Notes: generated from the sequence alone by a model not told the origin. A stretch of DNA of 64,000 bases from DASXIF01 sp036498145 (GCA_963708625.1 CAVPSV010000002.1:248001-312000); one strand, 5' to 3'; counted from the stretch's first letter, positions 24,557 through 33,533 are shown. Program-made: numbers and translations.

Positions 24557-25096
24557 CTAGCCGTTGATCCAGCCGGTGAGCTTGTGTGCGTTGTTGGCTC
24601 GGCGCAGCGCCTCGTTGACGGCCTCGTGCACCGACGCGGCGGCGGCTGCCGCAGGACCGGCCATGCGCAGCGACCGGGTGGCCGCGCGCACCAGCCAGGT
24701 GTTGACCGAGACGCCGTCGTTGCGTGCGGCGCTCTCGATCTCGGCCTTGAGCGCTTCGGGCAGGCGCAACGAGATCCGGGCGCTCGCGTCGCCCTCCTCG
24801 GCGCTCGGCGCGGGACCGGTGTCGGAGTAGTTCGCATAGTCGGTGCTGCGTACCTCCAGGCGCAGGTCTGCGCCGTCGAGTTGCGCTGTTACCGCGGGTG
24901 AGCCGGGGTGGTCGAGCAACGCCGAGGTGATCTCGTCGGCGGCCGCGGAGACCGCGCTGGTGATGGCGAGGCGCAGCGCGGGCACGAGCGCGGTGCCGAG
25001 CGCCGCGGCGACATCGCGGGTGTGCTGGTCGCCGAGGGCGGCCGCCGCGCTGAGCTGTTCCTGCACGGCGGCAGTGTGATCATCCAGATGCAGCAT
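24557..25096 (-). CDS. Ribbon-helix-helix (HicB/Arc-like) regulator
   Basis: 179 residues. The C-terminal part ARISLRLPEALKAEIESAAR ... GVSVNTWLVRAATRSL is a clear ribbon-helix-helix DNA-binding domain. The first ~90 residues are Ala-rich and helical and may sense a signal or form oligomers. A near-perfect palindrome with TGATGTCA half-sites covers its own promoter, so autorepression is likely. It is paired with DUF4097, with no toxin gene visible. Confidence 0.8.
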   Translation of the reverse strand: MLHLDDHTAAVQEQLSAAAALGDQHTRDVAAALGTALVPALRLAITSAVSAAADEITSALLDHPGSPAVTAQLDGADLRLEVRSTDYANYSDTGPAPSAEEGDASARISLRLPEALKAEIESAARNDGVSVNTWLVRAATRSLRMAGPAAAAAASVHEAVNEALRRANNAHKLTGWING

Positions 25097-25102
25097 GACG
25101 CC

Positions 25103-25147
25103 ATTATGACATCATAGTGATGTCATGACAAGTGTCGTCGTGATGTC
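25103..25147 (-). promoter_or_regulatory. Autoregulated promoter of the RHH-DUF4097 operon
   Basis: TGACATCA-TAG-TGATGTCA (25107-25125) is a perfect inverted repeat, and a third half-site TGATGTC lies at 25141-25147. On the minus strand a -10 box CATAAT (25108-25103) ends six bases before ATG 25096, or TATGAT (25116-25111) can serve. The operator overlaps either. Confidence 0.65.
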
Positions 25148-25347
25148 GGCACATCCTCGTGATCAACAAACGAACGCGCCGTCAGCGCAACGGAAAAGGT
25201 GTGTTGATCAGGGGCGGGGTGCGCGGTTCGCTGTGGTGCGGCGTGGCGCACGCCGGCCCGCAGACGTTGGTCCGAATGCGGGGTTACGCTGCCCCGACGA
25301 CCCGCAACGCAGTCACCGGCCCGCACCGGTGAGGTCAAGGAGAATCC

Positions 25348-26100
25348 GTGCCCGACATCGTGCCGCCGCGCGTGCAGGCAATCGCCTGGACACACTTCGA
25401 AGCCCCGGCGGACGTGCCGTGGGACACCGACGCCGACGGTGGCCAGGCGCTTGCTGAGTTCGCCGGGCGTGCCTGTTACCAGTCGTGGAAGAAGCCCAAT
25501 CCGAGCACCGCGACCAATGCCGGCTATCTACGCCACATCCTCGAAGTGGGACACCTATCGGTGCTCGAGCACGGTTCGGTCACCTTCTATCTGACCGGGG
25601 TGTCCCGCTCGCTCACGCACGAGCTGATCCGGCACCGGCATTTCTCCTACTCGCAGCTGTCCCAGCGCTACGTGCCCGAACGCGACGCCGCCATGGTGGA
25701 GCCGGACGTCATCGCCGAAGATCCGGAACTGCACGCCAAGTTCGTGGCAGCCACCGACGCCGCGGTCGACGCCTATACCGAACTGCTGGAGGGGCTGGAG
25801 AAGAAGTTCGCCGACGTCGAGCACGCGACGCTGCGCCGCAAGCAAGCCCGGCAGGCGGCCCGGGCGGTGCTGCCGAATGCCACCGAGACCCGAATCGTGG
25901 TCACCGGGAACTACCGTGCCTGGCGGCACTTCATCGCAATGCGCGCCTCCGAGCACGCCGACGTCGAGATCCGCGCGCTGGCCATTGCCTGCCTGCGCGA
26001 GCTTTCCCGGGTCGCAGCCAATGCCTTCGCCGACTTCGAGATCGGCACGCTGCCGGACGGCACCGAGATCGCGTCAAGTCCGTTCGTCACCGAAGGCTGA
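25348..26100 (+). CDS. thyX: FAD-dependent thymidylate synthase
   Basis: Makes dTMP from dUMP with methylene-THF and FAD/NADPH; 250 residues. The signature RHRHFSYSQLSQR (95-107, RHR-X7-S) binds substrate and flavin. AAGGAGAA precedes the GTG start. It is followed by dapA, the usual actinobacterial neighbour. Confidence 0.97.
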   Translation: MPDIVPPRVQAIAWTHFEAPADVPWDTDADGGQALAEFAGRACYQSWKKPNPSTATNAGYLRHILEVGHLSVLEHGSVTFYLTGVSRSLTHELIRHRHFSYSQLSQRYVPERDAAMVEPDVIAEDPELHAKFVAATDAAVDAYTELLEGLEKKFADVEHATLRRKQARQAARAVLPNATETRIVVTGNYRAWRHFIAMRASEHADVEIRALAIACLRELSRVAANAFADFEIGTLPDGTEIASSPFVTEG

Positions 26101-26105
26101 CACGG

Positions 26106-26111
26106 TAGCGT
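26106..26111 (+). promoter_or_regulatory. -10 box TAGCGT, leaderless start of dapA
   Basis: Six bases to ATG 26118. Confidence 0.5.
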
Positions 26112-26117
26112 TGACCT

Positions 26118-27029
26118 ATGCCCGAGACGGCACAACGGCAGCATGAACCGGGCCGCCCGTTCGGGCGGTTGCTCACCGCAATGGTGTCGCCGTTCGACGT
26201 CTCCGGCGGCCTCGATCTGCGCCGCGCGGCCGAGCTCGCCACCTACCTCGTCGATGACCAGCGCAACGACGGTCTGGTGATCAACGGCACCACCGGTGAG
26301 TCGCCGACCACCACGGACGCGGAGAAGTCGGACCTGGTGCGGGCTGTGCTCGACTCGGTCGGCGATCGGGCTTTCGTGGTGGCGGGTGTCGGCACGTACG
26401 ACACGGTGCATTCGGTGCATCTGGCCGAACAGGCGCAGAAGGCGGGCGCGCACGGCATCTTGGTGGTGACGCCGTTCTACTCCAAGCCGCCGCAACGTGG
26501 TCTGGTGCAGCACTTTCGCGCGGTGGCTGACGCGGTGGATCTGCCGGTGATGCTCTACGACATCCCACACCGCTCGGGTGTGCCGATCGAAGCGGACACG
26601 ATGATCGAACTGGCCGAGCACGAGCGGATCGTGGCGGTCAAGGACGCCAAGGGCGATCTCGTCACCTCGGCCCGCGTCATCGGCCAGACCGGCCTCGCGT
26701 TCTACGCGGGCGACGATGCGATGACGTTGCCGCTGCTTTCCGTCGGCGGCGCCGGCGTGGTCGGCACCTCCACGCACTTCAGCGGGGCGCAGACGAAGGA
26801 TCTGATCGCGGCATTCGAGCGGGGCGAGGTCGCCGAGGCGATTCGGCTCAACCAGCAGTTGCTGCCCATCTACACCGGGATCTTCCGCACTCAGGGCGCA
26901 ATCCTGGTGAAGGCGGGACTGCGGCTGCGTGGCATCGACACCGGTCCGATGCGACCGCCACTGGTCGAGGCAACCGAGCACGAGATCGCGCATCTGCGCC
27001 AGGATCTGGCCGCCGCCGGGCTGTCCTGA
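26118..27029 (+). CDS. dapA: 4-hydroxy-tetrahydrodipicolinate synthase
   Basis: Condenses pyruvate with aspartate semialdehyde, the first committed step to diaminopimelate/lysine; 303 residues. Schiff-base Lys175 lies in IVAVKDAKGD, the catalytic Tyr147 in LYDIPHRSG, and the pyruvate loop NGTTGESPTT at 56-65. The gene that usually follows in actinobacteria, encoding RNase J, is absent; ftsK comes 145 bases later. Confidence 0.97.
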   Translation: MPETAQRQHEPGRPFGRLLTAMVSPFDVSGGLDLRRAAELATYLVDDQRNDGLVINGTTGESPTTTDAEKSDLVRAVLDSVGDRAFVVAGVGTYDTVHSVHLAEQAQKAGAHGILVVTPFYSKPPQRGLVQHFRAVADAVDLPVMLYDIPHRSGVPIEADTMIELAEHERIVAVKDAKGDLVTSARVIGQTGLAFYAGDDAMTLPLLSVGGAGVVGTSTHFSGAQTKDLIAAFERGEVAEAIRLNQQLLPIYTGIFRTQGAILVKAGLRLRGIDTGPMRPPLVEATEHEIAHLRQDLAAAGLS

Positions 27030-27162
27030 GCCCCGCACGGCCGGTCACGATCCGAGGCCGAGCCGCGCCCCGCGCTCAAGCCGACCCGCACCCGCGCTGA
27101 ACCCGATCCGAGTAGGCGCCGACACCGTCGCCGATATCCCAGGTAAGGGTCCACCGCAGCGT

Positions 27163-27168
27163 TAGGGT
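27163..27168 (+). promoter_or_regulatory. -10 box TAGGGT, leaderless start of ftsK
   Basis: Six bases to GTG 27175. Confidence 0.5.
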
Positions 27169-27174
27169 CGACGG

Positions 27175-29736
27175 GTGGCTGCGTCGTCGGGCAAGGCATC
27201 GGGTACCCGTACGCGTCCGCCTGCGCGCGGGTCGTCCCATCGCCCCGCCGGGGCGCCCCGGTCCCGGTCGAATCGGGCCCGGCAGCCGGCGCGAACTCGA
27301 CGGCACCCACTGCTGGCGCCGTTCGCCGCGCTGGGCGCTGCCCTTGCCTCCATCTGGCGCCTGATCGCGCGGCTGGTCGGTGGGCTGGCCCGCACGGTAG
27401 GGCGCAACGCCGCCTCGGCGCGTGACCTCGAGCCCGCGCACCGCCGCGACGGCGCAGCGCTCGGCGTGCTCGCCTTCGCGTTGATCTGCGTGATGGCCGT
27501 GTGGTTCTCCGCGGCCGGTCCGGTCGGGCGCGTCGTGACGGCGCTATGTCGCGGGCTGCTCGGCAACGGCGCGGTGCTGTTGCCGATCCTGCTGGTGGGC
27601 GTCGGGGTGCACATGCTCCGCGCCGAACCGCAGCCGCAGGCGCGGGGACGGATCACCATCGGCTCGCTGGCGCTGACGATCTCGGTGCTCGGCATGTTCG
27701 ACGTCTGGGGCGACTCACCGCGCACCGCGCATGGCCGCGCGCACGCTGGCGGGATCATCGGCGCACTTGTCGGCAATCCGCTCTCCCACGGGCTGTCCGC
27801 GGCCATCGCGGTGCCGCTGCTGCTGCTCGTCGGCGTGTTCGGGATCCTGGTGGTGACCGCTACTCCGGTCAGCGCATTGACCGCCTACGTGCGTGAGCTG
27901 TTCGCCGCGAAACCGCAGGCGGGCACCGAGATGGATGAGACCGCGGCGGTATCGGTCGAGAACGAGCCGGTGCGGCCCAAGCGCCGACTGCGCCGCCGGC
28001 CGGTGGACGACGCCGATCTGCCGACCACCGATCTGTCCGGGCTGGACCTTGCCGCCGCTGCGGAGCAGGTGGGTGAAGCCGAGGCCGAACTGGCCGCGCG
28101 CACCCCGAAGCCGCGCAAACCGCGGACCGCGAAGGTGGTGGAGGATCTCGAGCCGATCAGCCGGCCGTTGCAGTTGGAGCTGAGCAATGGGGCCGGCCTG
28201 TACACCCTGCCCTCGTTGAGCGTGCTCGCCCCGGGCAGCCCGCACCTCGAACACACGAAGGCGAACGACGAGGTGATCGCTGCACTGCAGCAGGTCTTCG
28301 CCGAGTTCGACGTCGACTGCGCCGTCACCGGGTTCAACCGCGGCCCGACGGTGACCCGATACGAGGTGGAACTCGGGCCGGCGGTGAAGGTGGAGCGGAT
28401 CACCAGCCTGACCCGCAACATTGCTTATGCCGTGAAGAGCGCCGAGGTGCGCATCCTCAGCCCGATCCCCGGCAAGAGCGCGGTGGGTATCGAGATCCCG
28501 AATGCCGACCCCGAGATCGTGATGCTCGGCGACGTGCTGCGCTCGCCCATCGCGCAGCGGGACCACCACCCGATGCTGGTCGCGCTGGGCAAGGACGTCG
28601 AGGGTGGCTTCGTCGTGGCGAACCTGTCGAAGATGCCGCATCTGCTCGTCGCGGGCGCGACCGGCGCCGGTAAATCCTGCTGCATCAACACCTTCATCCT
28701 GTCCGTGCTCTCACGCGCTACCCCGGACCAGGTGCGCATGGTGCTGATCGACCCGAAACGGGTGGAGTTCGCGGCCTACCAGGGCATCCCGCACCTGGTC
28801 ACGCCGGTGATCACCAACCCGAAGAAGGCCGCGGACGCGCTGCAGTGGGTGGTGCGCGAGATGGAGATGCGCTACGAGGACATGGAGACCTCAGGCGTGC
28901 GGCACATCGACGACTTCAACCACAAGGTGCGCAACGGTGAGCTGGTCGCGCCACCCGGATCCGAACGCGTCTACACCGTCTACCCCTACCTGTTGGTCAT
29001 CGTCGATGAGCTGTCCGACCTGATGATGGTCGCGCCGCGTGACGTCGAGGACGCGATCGTGCGCATCACCCAGCTCGCACGGGCAGCAGGCATCCACCTG
29101 GTCATTGCCACCCAGCGTCCGTCCGTGGACGTCGTCACCGGCCTGATCAAGGCGAACGTGCCGTCGAGACTCGCGTTCAAGACATCGTCGCTGGCGGACT
29201 CGCGCGTCATCCTCGATCAGAACGGGGCGGACAAGCTGCTTGGCAAGGGCGACGCGCTGTTCCTGCCGATGGGTGCGTCCAAGGCTGCGCGCCTGCAGGG
29301 CGCCTTCGTCACCGACGCGGAGATCCACGCCATCGTGGACCACTGCAAGAGCCAGCTACAGCCGACGTATCGCGACGATGTCACTGCCCCGCAAGCGGCC
29401 CGCAAGGAGATCGACGAGGACATCGGCGACGACCTGGACGTTCTCCTGCAGGCGATCGAACTGGTGGTGTCCACGCAATTCGGCTCCACCTCGATGCTGC
29501 AACGCAAGCTGCGAGTCGGCTTCGCCAAGGCGGGACGGCTGATGGACCTGATGGAATCGCGTGGCATCGTCGGCCCCTCCGAGGGCTCGAAGGCGCGCGA
29601 GGTACTGGTCTCGTCGGACGAACTCAGCGCGCTGATGTACTCGGTGCGCAACGGCGGCAGCGCCGACGATCTGGTCCCGGCGGACGACGATGAGGATTCC
29701 GACGCCGGGGGCGATGCGGCAATGGGCGCGGGCTGA
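27175..29736 (+). CDS. ftsK: DNA translocase FtsK
   Basis: Septal DNA pump that clears chromosome termini during division; 853 residues. A basic N-terminus is followed by four membrane helices (about 95-245), a Pro/charged linker and the motor domain with Walker A GATGAGKS (near 495) and Walker B LLVIVDELSDLMM (near 610). The C-terminal gamma winged helix (STSMLQRKLRVGFAKAGRLM ... SRGIVGPSEGSKAREVLV) recognises polar sequences. The short linker is normal for actinobacteria. Confidence 0.97.
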   Translation: MAASSGKASGTRTRPPARGSSHRPAGAPRSRSNRARQPARTRRHPLLAPFAALGAALASIWRLIARLVGGLARTVGRNAASARDLEPAHRRDGAALGVLAFALICVMAVWFSAAGPVGRVVTALCRGLLGNGAVLLPILLVGVGVHMLRAEPQPQARGRITIGSLALTISVLGMFDVWGDSPRTAHGRAHAGGIIGALVGNPLSHGLSAAIAVPLLLLVGVFGILVVTATPVSALTAYVRELFAAKPQAGTEMDETAAVSVENEPVRPKRRLRRRPVDDADLPTTDLSGLDLAAAAEQVGEAEAELAARTPKPRKPRTAKVVEDLEPISRPLQLELSNGAGLYTLPSLSVLAPGSPHLEHTKANDEVIAALQQVFAEFDVDCAVTGFNRGPTVTRYEVELGPAVKVERITSLTRNIAYAVKSAEVRILSPIPGKSAVGIEIPNADPEIVMLGDVLRSPIAQRDHHPMLVALGKDVEGGFVVANLSKMPHLLVAGATGAGKSCCINTFILSVLSRATPDQVRMVLIDPKRVEFAAYQGIPHLVTPVITNPKKAADALQWVVREMEMRYEDMETSGVRHIDDFNHKVRNGELVAPPGSERVYTVYPYLLVIVDELSDLMMVAPRDVEDAIVRITQLARAAGIHLVIATQRPSVDVVTGLIKANVPSRLAFKTSSLADSRVILDQNGADKLLGKGDALFLPMGASKAARLQGAFVTDAEIHAIVDHCKSQLQPTYRDDVTAPQAARKEIDEDIGDDLDVLLQAIELVVSTQFGSTSMLQRKLRVGFAKAGRLMDLMESRGIVGPSEGSKAREVLVSSDELSALMYSVRNGGSADDLVPADDDEDSDAGGDAAMGAG

Positions 29737-29748
29737 GACCGTAGCCCT

Positions 29749-29768
29749 GGCACCGGACGGCCGGCGCC
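29749..29768 (+). terminator. Hairpin between ftsK and the convergent acetyltransferase gene
   Basis: GGC-A-CCGG, loop ACGG, CCGG-C-GCC; one internal mismatch. Confidence 0.4.
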
Positions 29769-29780
29769 ATCATCACATGC

Positions 29781-30311
29781 TCAGAGGTGCCGCAACATCC
29801 GGGCGTTGCCGAGGGTGTTCGGCTTGACGTATTCCAACCCGAGAAACTCCGCGACGCCCGGATCGTAAGAACGGCGTAGCGCATCGTAGGTGTCCGGATC
29901 GACAGGCGTGCCCTCGATCTCGGTGAACCCGTGTCGGGCGAAGAAGCCGGTGTGGAACGTCAGCGCGAACAGCCGGGTCAGCCCGAGGTCACCGGCGACC
30001 TCGACCAGGCGTTGCATGAGCAGGGCGCCGACGCGCGCATTGCGGTGCTCCGGATGCACGGCGAGCGTGCGCACCTCACCCAGGTCAGCCCAGAGCACGT
30101 GCAGCGCACCGCAGCCGACCACCGAGCCGTTCCGTTCGGCGACCACGAACTCCTGTACGTCCTCGTAGAGGGTGACGAGTTCCTTGGCGAGCAACTTGCG
30201 GCCAGACCCGGCGTAGATGTCGACGATGTCCTTGATCGCCGGGACGTCCCGGGTGCGCGCCCGCCGCACGGTGGTACCGGATTCACCGAGAGGCGGGTCG
30301 GTCTGGGACAT
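29781..30311 (-). CDS. Amino-acid N-acetyltransferase (short ArgA-type GNAT)
   Basis: 176 residues. VRRARTRDVPAIKDIVDIYA, the acetyl-CoA loop HPEHRNARVGALLMQRLVEV and the tail FFARHGFTEI match the stand-alone GNAT that replaces classical ArgA in actinobacteria (Rv2747 type), which also lies next to ftsK in Mycobacterium. It would acetylate glutamate or glutamine for arginine synthesis; inferred from homology and position. Confidence 0.85.
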   Translation of the reverse strand: MSQTDPPLGESGTTVRRARTRDVPAIKDIVDIYAGSGRKLLAKELVTLYEDVQEFVVAERNGSVVGCGALHVLWADLGEVRTLAVHPEHRNARVGALLMQRLVEVAGDLGLTRLFALTFHTGFFARHGFTEIEGTPVDPDTYDALRRSYDPGVAEFLGLEYVKPNTLGNARMLRHL

Positions 30312-30317
30312 GGAACG

Positions 30318-30323
30318 ACCCTA
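30318..30323 (-). promoter_or_regulatory. -10 box TAGGGT, leaderless start of the ArgA-type gene
   Basis: Six bases to ATG 30311 on the minus strand. Confidence 0.5.
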
Positions 30324-30363
30324 GGCGAGGCTGCGAGCGACTTCTTGCCGCGCCCGGCGCAGG

Positions 30364-30369
30364 TAACCT
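30364..30369 (+). promoter_or_regulatory. -10 box TAACCT before rimO
   Basis: Seven bases to GTG 30377; near-leaderless. Confidence 0.4.
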
Positions 30370-30376
30370 GCAAGGC

Positions 30377-31819
30377 GTGTCACAGCCGGCTCGAACTGTC
30401 CGCCTAGTGACACTCGGTTGCGCCCGTAACGAGGTGGACTCCGAGGAACTGGCGGGGCAGCTGGACGCGGCGTCCGGGTGGCGGCGGACCGAGGACCAGG
30501 ATGCGGACGTCGTTCTGGTGAACACCTGCGGATTCATCGACGCGGCTAAGCAGGACTCGATCGATACCTTGCTGGCGGCCGGCGAGGCGGGTTCGGCGGT
30601 GGTGGCCATCGGCTGCATGGCCGAGCGGTACGGCGCGGAGCTGGCCGACGCACTGCCGGAGGCGGCCGCCGTACTGGGCTTCGACTCCTACGCCGACATC
30701 GTGGGCCGGCTCGACGATGTCGCGGCCGGCCGCGCGATTGCGCCGCACCGTCCCCGCGACCGCCGCCTGTTGCTGCCGGTTTCCCCGGCGCACCGGCCCG
30801 CGGCGATGTCCGAGGTCGTCGTCCCGGGCCACGCGTGGTTGCCCGGCGGCGTGGCCCGTACCCGACTGGACGACTCGCCGACCGCATACCTCAAGCTTGC
30901 GTCGGGCTGTGATCGACGTTGTTCGTTCTGCGCCATTCCGAGCTTCCGTGGCTCGTTCGTATCCCGCGCGCCCGAGCAGGTGATCGCGGAGGCGCGCTGG
31001 CTGGGCGAAACAGGCGCCCGCGAGATCGTGCTGGTGAGCGAGAACTCGACCTCCTACGGCAAGGATCTCGGCGACGTTCGTTCGCTGGAACGGCTGCTCG
31101 GCGAACTCGCCGACCTCGACGGCGTCGACCGGATCCGGGTGGCGTACCTGCAGCCGGCCGAGATGCGACCAGGACTCGTCCAGGTGCTCGCGGCGACGCC
31201 AGGTGTCGCGCCGTATTTCGACCTGTCCTTCCAGCACGCGAGCCCGGCCGTGCTGCGCCGGATGCGTCGCTTCGGCGGCACCGAGCCGTTCCTGCGGCTG
31301 CTGGACGACATCCGCGCCATCGACCCGCAGGCCGGGGCGCGCAGCAATGTGATCGTCGGCTTCCCGGGTGAGACCGAGGACGACCTGAGCGAACTGGAGG
31401 CGTTCCTCGATCGCGCCCGTCTCGACGCGGTAGGTGTGTTCGCCTATTCCGACGAGGAGGGGACGGAGGCGGCCGGCTTGGACGGCAAAGTCCCGCCCGA
31501 GGTCATCGCGGCGCGGGTGGAGCGGATCAGTTCGCTGGCTGCGGAGCTGATGAACCAGCGCGCCGAAGACCGGGCCGACTCTGTGGTGGATGTCCTCGTC
31601 GAGCAGGTCGGAGATGTCGATCGCGACGGTGCCGCTGTGTTCGGGCGGGCCGCGCACCAGGGTCCGGACTCGGACGGGTGTACGACGGTTCTCGGCGTGC
31701 CGCGGGCGTCCTCGACGGGGACGGGTGCGGTCGTGCCCGTCGGCTCCTTCGTCCGGGCGCGGGTGGTCGAGGCAGACGGGGTCGACCTCGTCGCGCGGTT
31801 CTCCGACGGGCCGTGGTGA
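30377..31819 (+). CDS. rimO: Ribosomal protein S12 methylthiotransferase RimO
   Basis: Radical-SAM enzyme that methylthiolates an aspartate of ribosomal protein S12; 480 residues. The N-terminal UPF0004 domain holds cluster cysteines 15, 51 and 80; the radical SAM triad is C178-x3-C182-x2-C185 (SGCDRRCSFCAIP). A TRAM domain ends the protein. It is distinct from the MiaB at 42 kb. It heads an operon rimO-pgsA-cinA with gaps of 15 and 7 bases. Confidence 0.95.
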   Translation: MSQPARTVRLVTLGCARNEVDSEELAGQLDAASGWRRTEDQDADVVLVNTCGFIDAAKQDSIDTLLAAGEAGSAVVAIGCMAERYGAELADALPEAAAVLGFDSYADIVGRLDDVAAGRAIAPHRPRDRRLLLPVSPAHRPAAMSEVVVPGHAWLPGGVARTRLDDSPTAYLKLASGCDRRCSFCAIPSFRGSFVSRAPEQVIAEARWLGETGAREIVLVSENSTSYGKDLGDVRSLERLLGELADLDGVDRIRVAYLQPAEMRPGLVQVLAATPGVAPYFDLSFQHASPAVLRRMRRFGGTEPFLRLLDDIRAIDPQAGARSNVIVGFPGETEDDLSELEAFLDRARLDAVGVFAYSDEEGTEAAGLDGKVPPEVIAARVERISSLAAELMNQRAEDRADSVVDVLVEQVGDVDRDGAAVFGRAAHQGPDSDGCTTVLGVPRASSTGTGAVVPVGSFVRARVVEADGVDLVARFSDGPW

Positions 31820-31834
31820 GGCGGTGAGCAAGGG

Positions 31835-32464
31835 ATGACGAAGCCGAGCAGGCCACTGCCGCCCGATCCCATCGCAGACCCGCCGAGCCCGGTCTCGGCG
31901 TGGAACGTCGCCAACGCGCTCACCGTGTTCCGGTTGGCGCTGGTGCCCGTGTTCATCGCGGTGCTCTTCCACGGTGGCGGCCACGAGACCAGCTGGCGGG
32001 TGTGGGCATGCGCGGTGTTCGCCGTCGCCTCGATCACGGACCGCTTCGACGGCGAACTCGCTCGGCGGCGCAACCTGGTCACCGAATTCGGCAAGCTGGC
32101 CGACCCGATCGCCGACAAGGCACTGATCAGCGCCGCGCTGATCGGTCTGTCCGCGCTCGGTGACCTGCCCTGGTGGGTGACCGTGGTGATCGTGGTCCGG
32201 GAGGTCGGCGTCACGCTGCTGCGGTTCTGGGTGATCCGGCACGGCGTGATCTCGGCCAGCCGCGGCGGAAAGCTCAAGACACTGTTGCAGGCGGTCGCGA
32301 TCGGGTTGTTCGTGCTGCCGTTGAGCGACGGACTGCGCGACGTCGCGTGGGTGATCATGATCGTGGCACTGGCGGTAGCGCTGGTCACCGGCGCCGACTA
32401 CGTCATGCGCGCCGTACGGTTGCGGCGAGTGGGCCGGGCCCGGATCGCGGGTCCGCTCGGGTGA
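31835..32464 (+). CDS. pgsA: CDP-diacylglycerol-glycerol-3-phosphate 3-phosphatidyltransferase
   Basis: Membrane enzyme of phosphatidylglycerol synthesis; 209 residues. The CDP-alcohol phosphotransferase motif is complete: D69-x2-D72-G73-x2-A76-R77-x8-G86-x3-D90-x3-D94. About five or six membrane helices surround it. The N-terminus has a Pro-rich extension (PSRPLPPDPIADPPSP). Confidence 0.94.
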   Translation: MTKPSRPLPPDPIADPPSPVSAWNVANALTVFRLALVPVFIAVLFHGGGHETSWRVWACAVFAVASITDRFDGELARRRNLVTEFGKLADPIADKALISAALIGLSALGDLPWWVTVVIVVREVGVTLLRFWVIRHGVISASRGGKLKTLLQAVAIGLFVLPLSDGLRDVAWVIMIVALAVALVTGADYVMRAVRLRRVGRARIAGPLG

Positions 32465-32471
32465 GGAGCCG

Positions 32472-32972
32472 GTGAGTTCGGCCGCGGAACCGGCCGCACG
32501 AGTACACGAGCGATTGCTCGAGCTGGGCGCGACGGTGGCGGTGGCCGAGTCGTTGACCGGTGGGTTGCTCACCGCCGAACTGACCGCGATACCGGGTGCG
32601 AGCGCCACCGTCCGCGGCGGGCTGGTGGTCTATGCGACCGATCTGAAATCCAGCCTTGCCGGTGTCGAGGAGCACCTGCTGGCCGCCCGGGGTCCGGTCG
32701 ACCCTGATGTGGCCGCGGCGCTGGCCAACGGAGTTCGGCACCGGCTCGCGGCCACGTACGGTGTCGGGGTGACCGGTGTGGCAGGGCCGGATCGCCAGGG
32801 CGGCCAGGCCGTGGGCACCGTCTTCGCCGCCGTCAGCGGACCGGCTGGCGTGACCGGGGCGGCCTGGGCGCTGCCCGGGGGGCGCGAGCAGATCCGCGCG
32901 GCGGCGGTCGCCGGCTGTGTGGCCCTGTTGCTGGCGGAATTGGACCGGGCCGCCGGGGCGTTGACCCACTGA
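32472..32972 (+). CDS. CinA C-terminal domain protein (nicotinamide-nucleotide amidohydrolase)
   Basis: 166 residues, the stand-alone CinA-C/PncC form. VAVAESLTGGLLTAELTAIP, GGLVVYATDLK and YGVGVTGVAGPDRQGGQAVG are the family's segments; the Ser of AESLTGG is at the active site. It deamidates NMN in pyridine-nucleotide recycling. GTG start. Last gene of the rimO-pgsA-cinA run, upstream of clgR as is usual in actinobacteria. Confidence 0.93.
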   Translation: MSSAAEPAARVHERLLELGATVAVAESLTGGLLTAELTAIPGASATVRGGLVVYATDLKSSLAGVEEHLLAARGPVDPDVAAALANGVRHRLAATYGVGVTGVAGPDRQGGQAVGTVFAAVSGPAGVTGAAWALPGGREQIRAAAVAGCVALLLAELDRAAGALTH

Positions 32973-32978
32973 GTCGCG

Positions 32979-32993
32979 TTCGCTGACAGCGAA
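32979..32993 (+). promoter_or_regulatory. ClgR box upstream of clgR
   Basis: TTCGCTGACAGCGAA contains CGCTGACAGCG, an exact match to the published ClgR consensus CGCYNANRGCG as I recall it. It lies 160 bases upstream of clgR, consistent with autoregulation. The rest of 32994-33152 shows no other feature. Confidence 0.65.
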
Positions 32994-33152
32994 GGCGTCT
33001 TGGCTGAACCGGGCGGTGGTCGGCACCGGCAGGTACCGTGATCGAGCGGGGTCGCGGCCGGTCCCGGACCTCGTCAGCCCGCAACGTGGGGCGGGGAGCC
33101 CGGTCACCGGGCAGCCGCGACGCGTAAGGACCCCAGATGGGAGTACACGCAG

Positions 33153-33533
33153 ATGCCAGTGCTTCGCCAAGTCATCGGTGAGACCCTGCGTGGGCTGCGC
33201 ATGCGCCAGCGACGCACGCTGCGCGACGTCTCCACCCGAGCCCGGGTCAGCCTGGGATACCTCTCCGAGGTCGAACGGGGCCAGAAGGAAGCGTCCTCGG
33301 AGCTGCTCGCCGCGATTTGCGGCGCCCTCGACGTCGAGTTGTCCGAGCTGTTCTGGGAAGTCAGCGACACACTGCGGCGCCAGGAGAAGCGGGCGTTGGT
33401 GGCGAAGGTGGCGGCCATGCCCGGCACCGTCGGCGCCGGGCTGGCAACCGCGGTTCCGGCCGGCACGGCTCGTATCGCGGCAATGCCGCCGGCCGCCGCC
33501 GGTCCGCAGCTGCGCGCCGGCGTGGCCGCCTGA
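33153..33533 (+). CDS. clgR: ClgR-type XRE-family transcriptional regulator
   Basis: 126 residues. The helix-turn-helix LRGLRMRQRRTLRDVSTRAR ... LGYLSEVERGQKEASSELLA (about 12-55) is the ClgR/PopR type, which activates clp protease and other stress genes. The protein ends ...GVAA; ClgR proteins are themselves Clp substrates through small C-terminal Ala residues, so this may be a degron. The binding-site match upstream supports the name. Confidence 0.87.
   Translation: MPVLRQVIGETLRGLRMRQRRTLRDVSTRARVSLGYLSEVERGQKEASSELLAAICGALDVELSELFWEVSDTLRRQEKRALVAKVAAMPGTVGAGLATAVPAGTARIAAMPPAAAGPQLRAGVAA

Noticed and set aside
24557..25096. HicAB toxin-antitoxin system
   Set aside because: The RHH domain resembles HicB, but no HicA-like or other small toxin gene lies next to it; the partner is DUF4097.
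30404..32608. Minus-strand open frame of 734 codons
   Set aside because: Antisense to rimO, pgsA and part of cinA; no family resemblance.
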